DNA of 64,000 nucleotides. It comes from Robertkochia flava. GTDB taxonomy: Bacteria; Bacteroidota; Bacteroidia; Flavobacteriales; Flavobacteriaceae. Where the stretch lies: positions 962,122 to 1,026,121 of the forward strand of contig NZ_JAINZT010000002.1 in assembly GCF_020166515.1 (NCBI RefSeq). The letters run 5' to 3'. The notes below the pieces were generated by a model that did not search any database, was not told the origin of the DNA, and saw only the letters and a list, made by a program, of their open reading frames with translations. Of the stretch, positions 29,854-38,671 are shown piece by piece; positions within the stretch are counted from its first letter, which is position 1; each line of letters opens with the position of its first letter. A program made the translations under genes and the position numbers.

Positions 29854-29895
29854 AAAGCGGTGGGTTTGATAGTATCATTCTGCACCGCTTTTTTA
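29854..29895 (+). terminator. Terminator after gltA
   Basis: AAAGCGGTG (29854-29862) pairs with CACCGCTTT (29883-29891), with a 20-nt loop and a T-tract to 29894. It ends the gltA transcript 23 bp before the next gene. Confidence 0.8.
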
Positions 29896-29917
29896 TATTA
29901 GCCTAAAATTTGCAGTT

Positions 29918-30832
29918 ATGCTAAAACTCAATGTTAAGGATGAAACCTCCAGGCTCAGGGCAGTAGTGTTGGGTACAGCCAGAAGTAACGGGCCAACCCC
30001 TGCTGTAGAGGAGGCATATGACCCAAAATCGCTTGAGCATATCAAGGCCGGAACCTATCCTTTGGAAGAGGATATGGTAAAGGAAATGGAGGCCTTTAAT
30101 GCCGTTCTTGAAAAGTATGATGTAAAAGTCTACCGTCCGGAATTAATTGAAAATTGTAACCAGATCTTTTCCAGGGATATCGCCATGGTGATTGACGATG
30201 TCCTGGTAAAATCAAACATTTTACCAGACAGGGAAAGCGAGCTGGAAGCGATTCAATACGTTATCGATCAGATCGATCCAAAAAAGGTGCTGACCCCGCC
30301 AGAGGATGTCCATATTGAAGGCGGAGACGTTATGCTTTGGGGAGATCATATCTTTATAGGTACCTATAAGGGAGATGATTATTCCAAATTCATTACTGCA
30401 AGAACCAATATGCAGGGGGTGGATTTTATTAAGCAGCACTTCCCTCATAAGATCGTAAAGGAATTCGACCTGGTAAAGTCGAATACGGAGGCCCAGAAAA
30501 ATGCATTGCATCTTGACTGTTGTTTTCAACCCGTAGGTAAGCAAATGGGGATTATTCATAAGGAGGGCTTCAGGTCAGAGGACGACTACAAGTACCTGGT
30601 GGATCTATTTGGAGAAGATAACCTCTTTCATATCAGTGCGGAAGAAATGTACCATATGTTCAGTAATGTATTTTCAATTGCTCCGGATGTAGTAGTTACA
30701 GAACGAAATTTCACCCGATTGAATGAATGGTTGAGGGCAAAGGGGTTTACCGTTGAGGAAATTCCTTATGCTGAAATTGCAAAACAGGAGGGATTATTAA
30801 GGTGTTCAACCATGCCGTTGATACGAGATTGA
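29918..30832 (+). CDS. Guanidine-modifying enzyme, dimethylarginine dimethylaminohydrolase/arginine deiminase-like
   Basis: 304 residues. The amidinotransferase-fold catalytic set is visible: HIEGGDVML (acidic residues binding the guanidinium), LHLDCCF (catalytic His) and the C-terminal nucleophile Cys296 in LLRCSTMPL. N-terminal LRAVVLG is also typical. Family enzymes hydrolyse arginine or methylarginine to citrulline via a Cys-linked intermediate; the exact substrate is not decidable here. A ctlX-like gene lies 18 bp downstream, so the two probably form one operon in arginine or citrulline breakdown. carA, which makes carbamoyl phosphate, is upstream in the same region. Confidence 0.85.
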   Translation: MLKLNVKDETSRLRAVVLGTARSNGPTPAVEEAYDPKSLEHIKAGTYPLEEDMVKEMEAFNAVLEKYDVKVYRPELIENCNQIFSRDIAMVIDDVLVKSNILPDRESELEAIQYVIDQIDPKKVLTPPEDVHIEGGDVMLWGDHIFIGTYKGDDYSKFITARTNMQGVDFIKQHFPHKIVKEFDLVKSNTEAQKNALHLDCCFQPVGKQMGIIHKEGFRSEDDYKYLVDLFGEDNLFHISAEEMYHMFSNVFSIAPDVVVTERNFTRLNEWLRAKGFTVEEIPYAEIAKQEGLLRCSTMPLIRD

Positions 30833-30850
30833 TTTTACGAAATGCATATT

Positions 30851-31789
30851 ATGAAAAATAAACAGGCTACAGATACCATTTTAATGATTCGTCCGGTAAA
30901 CTTCCGGATGAATGAACAAACAGCGGTTAATAATTATTTCCAGGAGAATATTAACGAACTGCAGGCAACTGTAAATAAGAAGGCCCAGGAAGAATTTGAC
31001 ACATTTGTCGGGAAACTGAAGGCTGCAGGGGTTCATGTGATAGTTGTGGAAGACACGATGGAGCCCGATACTCCGGATTCTATTTTTCCAAATAACTGGA
31101 TTTCTTTTCATGAGGATGGTCAGATAGGGGTTTATCCCATGTTTGCTGAGAACAGAAGACTGGAGCGGAGAGATGATGTTCTGGAGCGTTTGGAAGCTGA
31201 AGGGTTGGTGATCAGAAATGTCATGGATTATACTGCAGCAGAAGAGGAAAATGTTTTTCTTGAGGGTACAGGGAGTATCGTGTTGGACCGGGAAAACAGG
31301 AAAGCATACTGTGCATTATCGCCAAGGGCTGATGAAGACCTGTTTATCGAATTCTGTGAGGATTTCGAGTACACTCCGGTTATTTTCTATGCCTACCAGA
31401 CCGTAAAGGAAGAGCGTATGCTCATTTATCATACCAATGTCATGATGTGTGTGGCCGACAAGTTCGCTGTGATCTGTCTGGATACCATAGATGATAAAAA
31501 GGAACGCAAGAACGTTGTAACGCATCTTACCAATGATGGAAAAGAGATCATTGAAATTTCTGAAGCCCAAATGCATCAATTCGCAGGGAATATGCTACAG
31601 GTGTTGGGTGACAATGAAAAGAAATATCTGGTCATGAGTGGAGCTGCGCATAAGGCCCTGACTCCTGCCCAGATTCAGCAGATCGAAAAATATTCTGAAA
31701 TTCTCTCCAGTCCCCTGGATACCATCGAGACCTGTGGGGGTGGTAGTGCCCGGTGTATGATGGCAGAGGTTTTTCTTCCTAAGAAATAA
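30851..31789 (+). CDS. ctlX: CtlX-like citrulline hydrolase (guanidine-modifying superfamily)
   Basis: 312 residues from the ATG at 30851 (MKNKQATDTILMIRPVNFRMNEQTAVNNY); an in-frame ATG at 30842 would add MHI. The family start MIRPVNFxxNEQT, FPNNWISFH, LEGTGSIVLDR and the C-terminal CGGGSARCMMAEVF, with the likely nucleophile Cys followed by MM, match the CtlX group. CtlX was described in Francisella as a citrulline ureidohydrolase giving ornithine. Adjacent to a DDAH/deiminase-like gene, it could complete arginine to citrulline to ornithine. The assignment is from motif memory, not a search. Confidence 0.8.
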   Translation: MKNKQATDTILMIRPVNFRMNEQTAVNNYFQENINELQATVNKKAQEEFDTFVGKLKAAGVHVIVVEDTMEPDTPDSIFPNNWISFHEDGQIGVYPMFAENRRLERRDDVLERLEAEGLVIRNVMDYTAAEEENVFLEGTGSIVLDRENRKAYCALSPRADEDLFIEFCEDFEYTPVIFYAYQTVKEERMLIYHTNVMMCVADKFAVICLDTIDDKKERKNVVTHLTNDGKEIIEISEAQMHQFAGNMLQVLGDNEKKYLVMSGAAHKALTPAQIQQIEKYSEILSSPLDTIETCGGGSARCMMAEVFLPKK

Positions 31790-31825
31790 AAACCCATAAA
31801 TTGATGGGAGACAGTAGGTAAACTG

Positions 31826-31855
31826 ACAGAGGTCATATTTTTGACCTCTGTTTTT
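31826..31855 (+). terminator. Terminator after ctlX
   Basis: ACAGAGGTCA (31826-31835) pairs with TGACCTCTGT (31842-31851) around a 6-nt loop, followed by T to 31855. It lies 36 bp past the ctlX stop and just before the Rrf2 gene. Confidence 0.88.
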
Positions 31856-31885
31856 AGTATCTTGCCTGTCCTTATACCTACTACT

Positions 31886-32293
31886 ATGCTTTCCAAAAAA
31901 ACCAAATACGGCCTGAAGGCGCTCACCAATATCGCCCGAAAGAATAGCGAAACGCCAGTACTTATTGCCGATATCGCTGAGGAAGAAAACATCTCCAGAA
32001 AATTTTTAGAAATTATCTTGCTGCAATTGAAAAATAGCGGCTTCTTAGGTTCAAAGAAAGGAAAGGGAGGGGGGTACTACCTTCTTAAGGCACCGGAAAA
32101 TATCACCATCGCAGAACTGATCAGGGATCTCGAAGGACCTATAGCCCTATTGCCTTGTGTAAGTCTGAATTTCTATGAAAAATGTGACGACTGTACCGAT
32201 GAGGAGTCGTGTTCTCTTAGTCGCCTCATGATTGAGGTCAGAGACAGCACGCTAAAGGTCCTGGAAGAACAAACCCTGGCAGATCTTTGCTAG
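31886..32293 (+). CDS. Rrf2-family transcriptional regulator with a cysteine cluster
   Basis: 135 residues from the ATG at 31886 (MLSKKTKYGLKALTNIAR). An in-frame start at 31841 lies in the terminator stem and was rejected. It has the winged-helix pattern of Rrf2: NISRKFLEIILLQLKNSGFLGSKKGKGGGYYL. The C-terminal half contains four Cys in CVSLNFYEKCDDCTDEESC, comparable to the Fe-S ligands of IscR/NsrR, so redox or NO sensing is plausible. Its target is unknown; no cysteine-biosynthesis or Fe-S genes are adjacent. Confidence 0.88.
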   Translation: MLSKKTKYGLKALTNIARKNSETPVLIADIAEEENISRKFLEIILLQLKNSGFLGSKKGKGGGYYLLKAPENITIAELIRDLEGPIALLPCVSLNFYEKCDDCTDEESCSLSRLMIEVRDSTLKVLEEQTLADLC

Positions 32294-32469
32294 GCTCTTT
32301 TTTCTGGACTTCTGTTTTATTGCTTTAGGGATTCATCAAATTTATCAGCCTGTAATAATTTAATTATCAACAGCTTATATTTTATCGGTGTAAACCGAGC
32401 ATAATTCTGTGGGTTTTACCTGGGTATACAATTATATTTATACATCGAAAACCTAGAAACCAACTTCGC

Positions 32470-33135
32470 ATGATGAAAAGAAACTTTTACGGTGCCCTTA
32501 CAGGATTGGTACTTTTAGCAGCTGTATCCTGTGGTCCGAAAATTGTTGACAAACCCATAACCTTTGATGCAGAGCGTTTAGAGCTTTCCAGAGAATATCT
32601 GGAATCCCACTACGGTCTGGAAAAGGATCATCCGGATATAGATCCAAAGATGGTTGTTATTCACTGGACCGCAATACCTACTTTTGAAAAATCTTATGAG
32701 GCTTTTGTGAATTCAAAGCTTCCCAACTGGCGACCTGAAATTGCAGGAGCGGGGGCGTTAAATGTGTCTTCCCATTTCCTGATCGACCAGGATGGTACCA
32801 TTTACAGACTTATGCCCGAAACCTTAATGGCCAGGCATGTGATCGGGCTGAATCATTGTGCAATCGGAATCGAGAATGTTGGAGGAACCCCTGATACCCC
32901 ACTTACGGAAGAACAGCTGAAAGCGAATATTGCCTTAGTGAAATATCTCGCCGGAAAATATGACATTTCCTATGTTATCGGTCATCATGAATACCAGCTT
33001 TTCGAGGGTCATCCCTTGTGGCTGGAGAAAGATGAAGGATACCGGACAGAGAAGACAGATCCCGGAGATGAATTTATGAACCAGGTAAGAGGTGCATTTG
33101 CCCCCGAGAAATTTGAAACCCTGCCTAAAAGATAA
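32470..33135 (+). CDS. N-acetylmuramoyl-L-alanine amidase (Amidase_2/PGRP) lipoprotein
   Basis: 221 residues. The signal peptide has a lipobox and Cys21 (LLAAVSC). The catalytic domain shows VIHWTA (His65), SSHFLIDQDGTIYRLMPE, AIGIENVGG, GHHEYQ (His172) and KTDPGD (Asp197), matching the AmpD-type zinc ligands His/His/Asp. About 25 residues separate His172 and Asp197, against 10 in AmpD. It cleaves the lactyl amide between MurNAc and L-Ala, probably at the periplasmic face of a membrane. The M14 peptidase gene starts 3 bp after it, implying joint degradation of peptidoglycan peptides. Confidence 0.9.
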   Translation: MMKRNFYGALTGLVLLAAVSCGPKIVDKPITFDAERLELSREYLESHYGLEKDHPDIDPKMVVIHWTAIPTFEKSYEAFVNSKLPNWRPEIAGAGALNVSSHFLIDQDGTIYRLMPETLMARHVIGLNHCAIGIENVGGTPDTPLTEEQLKANIALVKYLAGKYDISYVIGHHEYQLFEGHPLWLEKDEGYRTEKTDPGDEFMNQVRGAFAPEKFETLPKR

Positions 33136-33138
33136 GCT

Positions 33139-34602
33139 ATGAGACTTTTTACATGTATTGCATTTACCCTGTTTAGTGTGCCGGTATTGATGGCACAGGA
33201 TTTTACCTCAGCGCTCTATAATGATTACGCGAAATTCCGGGAGGAGCAGCTGGATAAGCGCCGTATAAAACACCAGGATATTAAGGGACTTATTGATTCG
33301 GTAAAAGAGGATCCTTCAATTGAAGTAAATAAGGTGGGAACCTCCATCGAAGGCCGTGACCTCTATCTCCTGTCATTAGGGGAGGGAGATACCGATGTGT
33401 TTCTATGGTCTCAGATGCATGGAGACGAATCCACAGCAACGATGGCCGTATTTGATATCCTCAATTTTTTCCAGTCTGACACCTATCCCACAGAGAAGGA
33501 AACCATGTTGAAGAACCTGAGAATTCATTTCCTTCCCATGCTAAATCCGGATGGGGCCGAAAACTTTACCCGAAGAAACCGTTTGGGAATTGATATCAAC
33601 AGGGATGCACTCCGGTTGCAGTCTCCGGAATCTAGAACCTTAAAGCGAGTGAGAGATAGTCTTGATGCAGATTTCGGGTTTAACCTGCATGATCAAAGCA
33701 GGTATTATAATGCCAACCGCACGGAGAAGCCGGCAACGGTTTCCTTTCTGGCGCCAGCCTATAACTATGAAAAAGATATAAATTTGGTCAGAGGCAATGC
33801 GATGAAGATCATCGTCCTGATGAATGAGGTATTACAGCAATTCGTGCCCGGACAGGTGGGGCGCTATAATGATGATTTTGAGCCCCGGGCTTTTGGAGAT
33901 AACATTCAGAAGTGGGGTACGAGTACGATCCTGATCGAGTCCGGAGGAAATTATGCCGACCGGGAAAAGCAGGAGATCAGAAAACTGAATTTTGTGTCGG
34001 TGATGACGGCCTTAAAAGCTATTGCAGAACGTACTTACGAAACGGTTGATAAGGATCGCTATTTTGAGATCCCAAATAACGACAGAAAGTTATTTGACCT
34101 GAAACTGGAAGGATTAACCTATAACCTGCTGGGAAGTGACTACCTTCTGGATGTAGGATTCTATCAATACGAGCGGGATAATGAAGACCACAGTGATTTT
34201 TATTTAGCTACAGGGATAGGAGACCTGGGCGACCTTTCCACTTTTTACGGGTATAAGAGCGTGGATGTTCATGGCCTGCATTATGTTCCGGCGAAGGTAT
34301 ATCCAAAAGTTTTCGAGAACCTGGATCAGGCCATGGAACTGGACCTTATTTCCCTGGTTCAGGGAGGGTATGGGTATATTCGTGTCAAAGCGATTCCTGA
34401 CGATTTAAGTCATCTGGATGCTCCTGTGCACATCATCGGGGAAACCTATGAAATTGATCCTGAAATAAGAATTGGCAATAACCCCTCATTTTTCATATCG
34501 GATGATGCCGGGAATCCCAGCTATTATGTCATCAACGGAGCCTTGTTTTCCATGAAAGACCTCCGGAAGGGAGTGAGCCAAAATGCTCTGATCTTACGTT
34601 GA
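33139..34602 (+). CDS. Secreted M14-family zinc carboxypeptidase
   Basis: 487 residues with a signal peptide (1-19, ending LMAQ). The HxxE zinc site is SQMHGDES (His94, Glu97). LNPDGAENFTRRN and GIDINRD give the substrate Arg/Asn region, FNLHDQSRYY the third zinc His, and ILIESGGNY the catalytic Glu. A roughly 180-residue C-terminal region beyond the catalytic domain is unassigned. Together with the amidase 3 bp upstream, it suggests a two-step system for cutting peptidoglycan stem peptides. The end overlaps the convergent BCCT transporter gene by 9 bp. Confidence 0.88.
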   Translation: MRLFTCIAFTLFSVPVLMAQDFTSALYNDYAKFREEQLDKRRIKHQDIKGLIDSVKEDPSIEVNKVGTSIEGRDLYLLSLGEGDTDVFLWSQMHGDESTATMAVFDILNFFQSDTYPTEKETMLKNLRIHFLPMLNPDGAENFTRRNRLGIDINRDALRLQSPESRTLKRVRDSLDADFGFNLHDQSRYYNANRTEKPATVSFLAPAYNYEKDINLVRGNAMKIIVLMNEVLQQFVPGQVGRYNDDFEPRAFGDNIQKWGTSTILIESGGNYADREKQEIRKLNFVSVMTALKAIAERTYETVDKDRYFEIPNNDRKLFDLKLEGLTYNLLGSDYLLDVGFYQYERDNEDHSDFYLATGIGDLGDLSTFYGYKSVDVHGLHYVPAKVYPKVFENLDQAMELDLISLVQGGYGYIRVKAIPDDLSHLDAPVHIIGETYEIDPEIRIGNNPSFFISDDAGNPSYYVINGALFSMKDLRKGVSQNALILR

Positions 34603-36090
34603 TTTCGTTTTGCTTATTCTTTTCAGAAATTGGAAAACGATCACCGGTATGAGAAGGGCAAAGGGTAGAGAGGTAGTGATCAGCAGGATCTGAAGGATGT
34701 TCAGAACGTCTGTTTTCTCCCGAATGGTGCTCAGAAATAGTAGAGCTACCCCTGAAAGACCTAATAACACCGCCCATATCAGGCGGTGTTTTTTGTTGGG
34801 GTGAATTTTGCCTTTATCCGAAAACATACTCAGCACGTAAATGGCAGAATCTACCGAGGTAACCAGAAAACCTACCAGTAAAACAAGAATCAAGGGGTTA
34901 ATCCAGGAAGCAAAAGGGAGATAGGAAAAGAACTCAAAGATAGAGCTGAATTCATCAGAAAACTGGCCTTTGTAAGCTCCTGATGCTTTTATGATATCGA
35001 AAGCTGCGCTCCCAAAAACGGTAAACCAGGTAAAACTGGCCAGGGAGGGGATCACTAAAACTCCCAGTATAAATTGACGTATCGTTCTCCCTATGGATAT
35101 CCGGGCTATAAATATCCCGGTGAAGGGAGCCCAGGAGAGCCAGAATGCCCAGTAATAGTAGGTCCAGTTAGTGAGGAATTCTTTTCCGGGGTCGAAGATC
35201 CCGCTGGCAAGACTTAAGGGAATAAAATCGAAAATATAATGATAAACGGACATTGCCAGGGCCGTCAAAATGTTCATGATTTCTCCCTGGGCAACCGTAA
35301 ACAACAGGAGCATCGTAGTCAGTGCAATATTAATATTGGAGACCCATTTTATACCCTTATTGAGTCCCTGCCATGCAGAGATAAAGGCAAGGGTAAAAAT
35401 GAGGATAAGGATGCTGGCATTAAGTTTAAAATCAAAAGCGGAATCAAGAAGGAAATTTATACCTCCCATGATCTGGGTGGTGCCCAGGGAGACAGCGCCA
35501 ATAATTCCTGCAACCGTGGTTAACACCACCATAAGGTCCAGGGCTCGTAGCGGCCAGGTCAAGGTTTTTGCCCTGGTCAGGGTGCGGCTCATCAGTAGCA
35601 TCGGTTTCTGCGGAGACATGGTGTATCCAAGGATCAGGGCAAATAGGCCATAAAAGGCCCAGGGGGTAAGTCCCCATTGGTAGAAGGTGTATTCCAGGGC
35701 CATCTCATTTCGGGAAATACCGGTGTTCAGAGGCAGGTGATGGTACATATATACAGGCTCCTGTACAGCTCTTAGTAATATGCCTGCTCCCATACCTGCA
35801 CTGTAGAGCATGGCCAGCCATGAAAGTGTGGAAAACTCCGGAGGTGTACCGGTTTTCCCCAGGCGTTTCCTGCCAAATGGTAAGATGGCAATAACCAGGA
35901 GAAACAAAACGCATCCTAAGCCAAGATACAGGTAGTAGCGACCAAAAATATTGCGCACAAGGATGGAAGTTTCGGAAATAACCAGGTATGCGGTTTCCGT
36001 AAACAAGAAAATGAGCAGGGAAGTCACCCCGATAATAAGGGTAGAGAGAAAAAGCAATCGATTCTTTTGTAGGAATTCTACCTTGATCAT
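34594..36090 (-). CDS. BCCT-family (betaine/carnitine/choline) transporter
   Basis: 498 residues from the ATG at 36090 (MIKVEFLQKNRLLFLS). A 20-codon upstream extension to 36150 is Tyr-rich, lacks homology and was rejected. About 12 membrane helices are expected. BCCT motifs: LYSAGMGAGILLRAVQEP, FYQWGLTPWAFYGL and YYWAFWLSWAPFTGIFIARISIGRTIRQF. Family role: sodium- or proton-coupled uptake of glycine betaine or related osmolytes. The sodium/substrate loop reads GMGAG rather than GMGIG, and the usual Trp-rich box is modified, so the substrate may differ. It converges with the M14 gene and no terminator is seen between them. Confidence 0.9.
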   Translation of the reverse strand: MIKVEFLQKNRLLFLSTLIIGVTSLLIFLFTETAYLVISETSILVRNIFGRYYLYLGLGCVLFLLVIAILPFGRKRLGKTGTPPEFSTLSWLAMLYSAGMGAGILLRAVQEPVYMYHHLPLNTGISRNEMALEYTFYQWGLTPWAFYGLFALILGYTMSPQKPMLLMSRTLTRAKTLTWPLRALDLMVVLTTVAGIIGAVSLGTTQIMGGINFLLDSAFDFKLNASILILIFTLAFISAWQGLNKGIKWVSNINIALTTMLLLFTVAQGEIMNILTALAMSVYHYIFDFIPLSLASGIFDPGKEFLTNWTYYYWAFWLSWAPFTGIFIARISIGRTIRQFILGVLVIPSLASFTWFTVFGSAAFDIIKASGAYKGQFSDEFSSIFEFFSYLPFASWINPLILVLLVGFLVTSVDSAIYVLSMFSDKGKIHPNKKHRLIWAVLLGLSGVALLFLSTIREKTDVLNILQILLITTSLPFALLIPVIVFQFLKRISKTKST

Positions 36091-36230
36091 AGGGGTATAA
36101 GTTATATAATTACCATATAAGTATTCGTTTAGAATTCCGTATTTAATCAATCATTTCTACGTTTAAACTATTTTAAAATACAATTAATCCTTTAAAGAGC
36201 TACATTAGAGTGCCTTACAAACGGATTCGT

Positions 36231-37685
36231 ATGTTATTCAATTCATTTGAATTTCTGTTTTTCTTCCCTATTGTGGTTGTCATTTTCTATGTGTTACCGC
36301 ATAGGTACCGCTGGTTCTGGTTATTGTTAGCCAGCTATTATTTCTACATGGCCATGGAGCCTGCGCTTATTCTTTTGTTATTTGCTTCCACCTGTCTTGA
36401 TTACTTCTGCGGATTACAGATGCATCGTAAAAAAGCTCCTGCCGTCCGCAAGCGCTATCTCTGGATGAGCATCCTGGGGAATCTGGGCATGTTGTTCTTT
36501 TTTAAGTACCTGGTATTTTTTACGAGCAGCTCCCAGGCCATCATGGAATTTTTCGGGATTGATTGGTTGGGAGGAGGTTCCCGGGAGGAGAATTATGTTT
36601 TCAACAAGATCCTGCTTCCGGTAGGGATAAGTTTCTATACCTTCCAGACTCTGAGCTATTCAATTGACGTTTACCGAAGAGAGATAGAACCTGTTCGTCA
36701 TTTTGGCCGTTACGCCTTGTATGTGGCCTTTTTTCCTCAATTGGTGGCAGGGCCTATTGAACGGGCGAACCGGTTGCTTCCTCAGTTTGAGAAAAGGATC
36801 TCAGTTGATCTGGATCGCATAAAATGGGGAATTGTAATGATGGCATGGGGCTTTTTTCTAAAGCTGGTAGTGGCCGACCGTTTAGGGGTTTATGTGGATA
36901 CGGTGTTCCTGGATCCTTCTGCTCATAAAGGGTTGCCCTTATTCATAGGAAGCCTCTTCTTTGCCTTCCAGATCTACTTTGATTTCTCGGCCTATTGTAC
37001 CATTGCTATAGGGGCTGCCAAGGTTCTTGGCTATGACCTTATGCAGAATTTTAACCGGCCCTTATTTTTTACCAGTGTAAGAGATTTTTGGAGGCGATGG
37101 CATATTTCTTTAATGCTGTGGTTAAAGGATTACCTGTACAAGCCGCTGTTAAGTAAGTTCGGGATGAATAAGATCCTGGCAGTTCTCATCGTTTTCTTTT
37201 GTAATGGGCTGTGGCACGGGGCCAACTGGACCTTTGTGGTTTGGGGGCTTCTGTGCGGATTATTACTGGTTATTGAGGTCGGAACCCAACCGCTGCGCCA
37301 TGGCATTTTGAAAAGGATGGGTATCTCCCTTGCGAATCCTGTTTTAAGATTCGTTACCTGGCTTACGATTTTCCTTAGTATTACCACTTCCCTGATTTTT
37401 TTCAGGTCACCCAATATTTTTCATGCCCTCCTTTATATCAGGAATATGTTCAGTGTGAATTCAACATTCATCAATGTAACCTATGACAGTACAGAACTTG
37501 TCCTGAGTTTTATTTTAGTTCTGCTTGTTCAGGTTATACATTATTACAAAGGGAATGACAGGATTCCGGAATTATTAATAGGACGATCGCCTGTTTTTCG
37601 GTGGGGGTTTTATCTGGCGTTTATCCTGGTTATTGTCCTTTTTAGTGTAAACAGGCAAAACAACTTTATATATTTTCAGTTTTGA
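36231..37685 (+). CDS. MBOAT-family O-acyltransferase (AlgI-like)
   Basis: 484 residues from the ATG at 36231 (MLFNSFEFLFFFPIVVV, a typical MBOAT start). A GTG 21 bp upstream is in frame but was not chosen. It is a multi-spanning membrane protein with PVGISFYTFQTLSYSIDVYRR, FDFSAYCTIAIGAAKVLGY, WRRWHISLMLWLKDYLYKPL and the invariant catalytic His in CNGLWHGANWTFVVWG. AlgI/PatA-type proteins move acyl groups across the membrane for polysaccharide O-acetylation. The next gene overlaps by 4 bp and encodes an SGNH-like partner. It converges on a cellulose-synthase-like fusion gene, likely the source of the acceptor polymer. Confidence 0.92.
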   Translation: MLFNSFEFLFFFPIVVVIFYVLPHRYRWFWLLLASYYFYMAMEPALILLLFASTCLDYFCGLQMHRKKAPAVRKRYLWMSILGNLGMLFFFKYLVFFTSSSQAIMEFFGIDWLGGGSREENYVFNKILLPVGISFYTFQTLSYSIDVYRREIEPVRHFGRYALYVAFFPQLVAGPIERANRLLPQFEKRISVDLDRIKWGIVMMAWGFFLKLVVADRLGVYVDTVFLDPSAHKGLPLFIGSLFFAFQIYFDFSAYCTIAIGAAKVLGYDLMQNFNRPLFFTSVRDFWRRWHISLMLWLKDYLYKPLLSKFGMNKILAVLIVFFCNGLWHGANWTFVVWGLLCGLLLVIEVGTQPLRHGILKRMGISLANPVLRFVTWLTIFLSITTSLIFFRSPNIFHALLYIRNMFSVNSTFINVTYDSTELVLSFILVLLVQVIHYYKGNDRIPELLIGRSPVFRWGFYLAFILVIVLFSVNRQNNFIYFQF

Positions 37686-38671
37686 GAAGGGAGCTAGCCA
37701 TATTCGTCTTTAAGATTGCGATACTTGCCCTTGGACTGGTTGGAACCTACCTGTTCTTTTCCTGGAATCTTACCCGGACCTTTGTGGCAGATGACTATTC
37801 CAAATTTACGCATCAAACGCCCAGCCTGGTTTTAGGCCTGTCAAGGGCGCATTATGCTTTTGATCCTGCAACCTTAGACAGTGTATTAGAGGGAGCCAAT
37901 TATGAAAGGCCATTTCAGAATTTCGCTTTTGAAAAGTCACAATCGCCATACGGCGAGGTATATCTGGGGGCGATTCTTAAGAAAATACCGGAAAACACTT
38001 CGGGGGGAATTTTTATCATGGGGGTTTCTCCCGGTAGTTTTTCGGCTTCAAACCGACTGGTAACCCCGGAAGATATTTTCGAATTCGATTCGAAGACCAT
38101 GTTGGGAAAGATGTCTGATTATAACAGTGATCCTAACCTCGAATTTGTGCGAAAGTGTTTCGGGCGTTCCCTTTACAAAGGGATCTTTCCTCAAGAGCAC
38201 AGGATAAGCACCGTATTTCACGATAATGGTTGGGAAGAATTTCGTTTATACGCTCCGGGTTACACCATATCGCAGGCAGACATTGACTTTTGGCAAGAGG
38301 AAACTGTTACAGGCTACACAAAACTGGCTGCGGTGATCCCGGAACATGTTTCTGATTACAGGCTGGAGTGGTTTTCCAGGACCATTGACAGTTTACAACA
38401 TAAAGGCAGGGTCTTTTTGGTTCGGATACCCATGCACCGTGGGGTACTTGCCCTGGAGGATGGTGTTTGGCCTTCGTTTGACCGGGAAATGGATTCCATT
38501 GCCAGGTTAAAGCACATTACATACCTGAACTACAGGAACCGGAGCGAAGATTTCGAAACTTATGACGGCTCACATCTCCATTCGGAGAGCGCTAAAGCCT
38601 TTAGCAGGGATGTGGCCCGTGCAATCAGAGACCAAATTGAGCAAAGAGCAGTGGTGGAGTATCTTGATTAG
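37682..38671 (+). CDS. SGNH-like (AlgJ/DltD-type) partner of the MBOAT acyltransferase
   Basis: 329 residues, starting at a TTG whose last base lies within the MBOAT stop (TTGA overlap), so translation is probably coupled. One N-terminal membrane helix (about 8-27) precedes an extracytoplasmic domain with GLSRAH (residues 52-57, candidate Ser54) and a C-terminal YDGSHLHSESA containing Asp295 and His298, the SGNH Asp-x-x-His pattern. Such proteins pair with MBOATs to transfer acetyl to polysaccharide. Its last 47 bp overlap the convergent GT2-GH fusion gene. Assignment to AlgJ, DltD or another SGNH subgroup is not possible by eye. Confidence 0.75.
   Translation: MRRELAIFVFKIAILALGLVGTYLFFSWNLTRTFVADDYSKFTHQTPSLVLGLSRAHYAFDPATLDSVLEGANYERPFQNFAFEKSQSPYGEVYLGAILKKIPENTSGGIFIMGVSPGSFSASNRLVTPEDIFEFDSKTMLGKMSDYNSDPNLEFVRKCFGRSLYKGIFPQEHRISTVFHDNGWEEFRLYAPGYTISQADIDFWQEETVTGYTKLAAVIPEHVSDYRLEWFSRTIDSLQHKGRVFLVRIPMHRGVLALEDGVWPSFDREMDSIARLKHITYLNYRNRSEDFETYDGSHLHSESAKAFSRDVARAIRDQIEQRAVVEYLD

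Noticed and set aside
31841..31885. 15-codon N-terminal extension of the Rrf2 regulator
   Set aside because: Begins inside the 3' arm of the ctlX terminator hairpin, and the Rrf2 family starts at MLSKKTKYGLKAL.
36091..36150. 20-codon N-terminal extension of the BCCT transporter
   Set aside because: Tyr/Asn-rich translation of AT-rich upstream DNA; the family-like N-terminus starts at the internal Met (36090).
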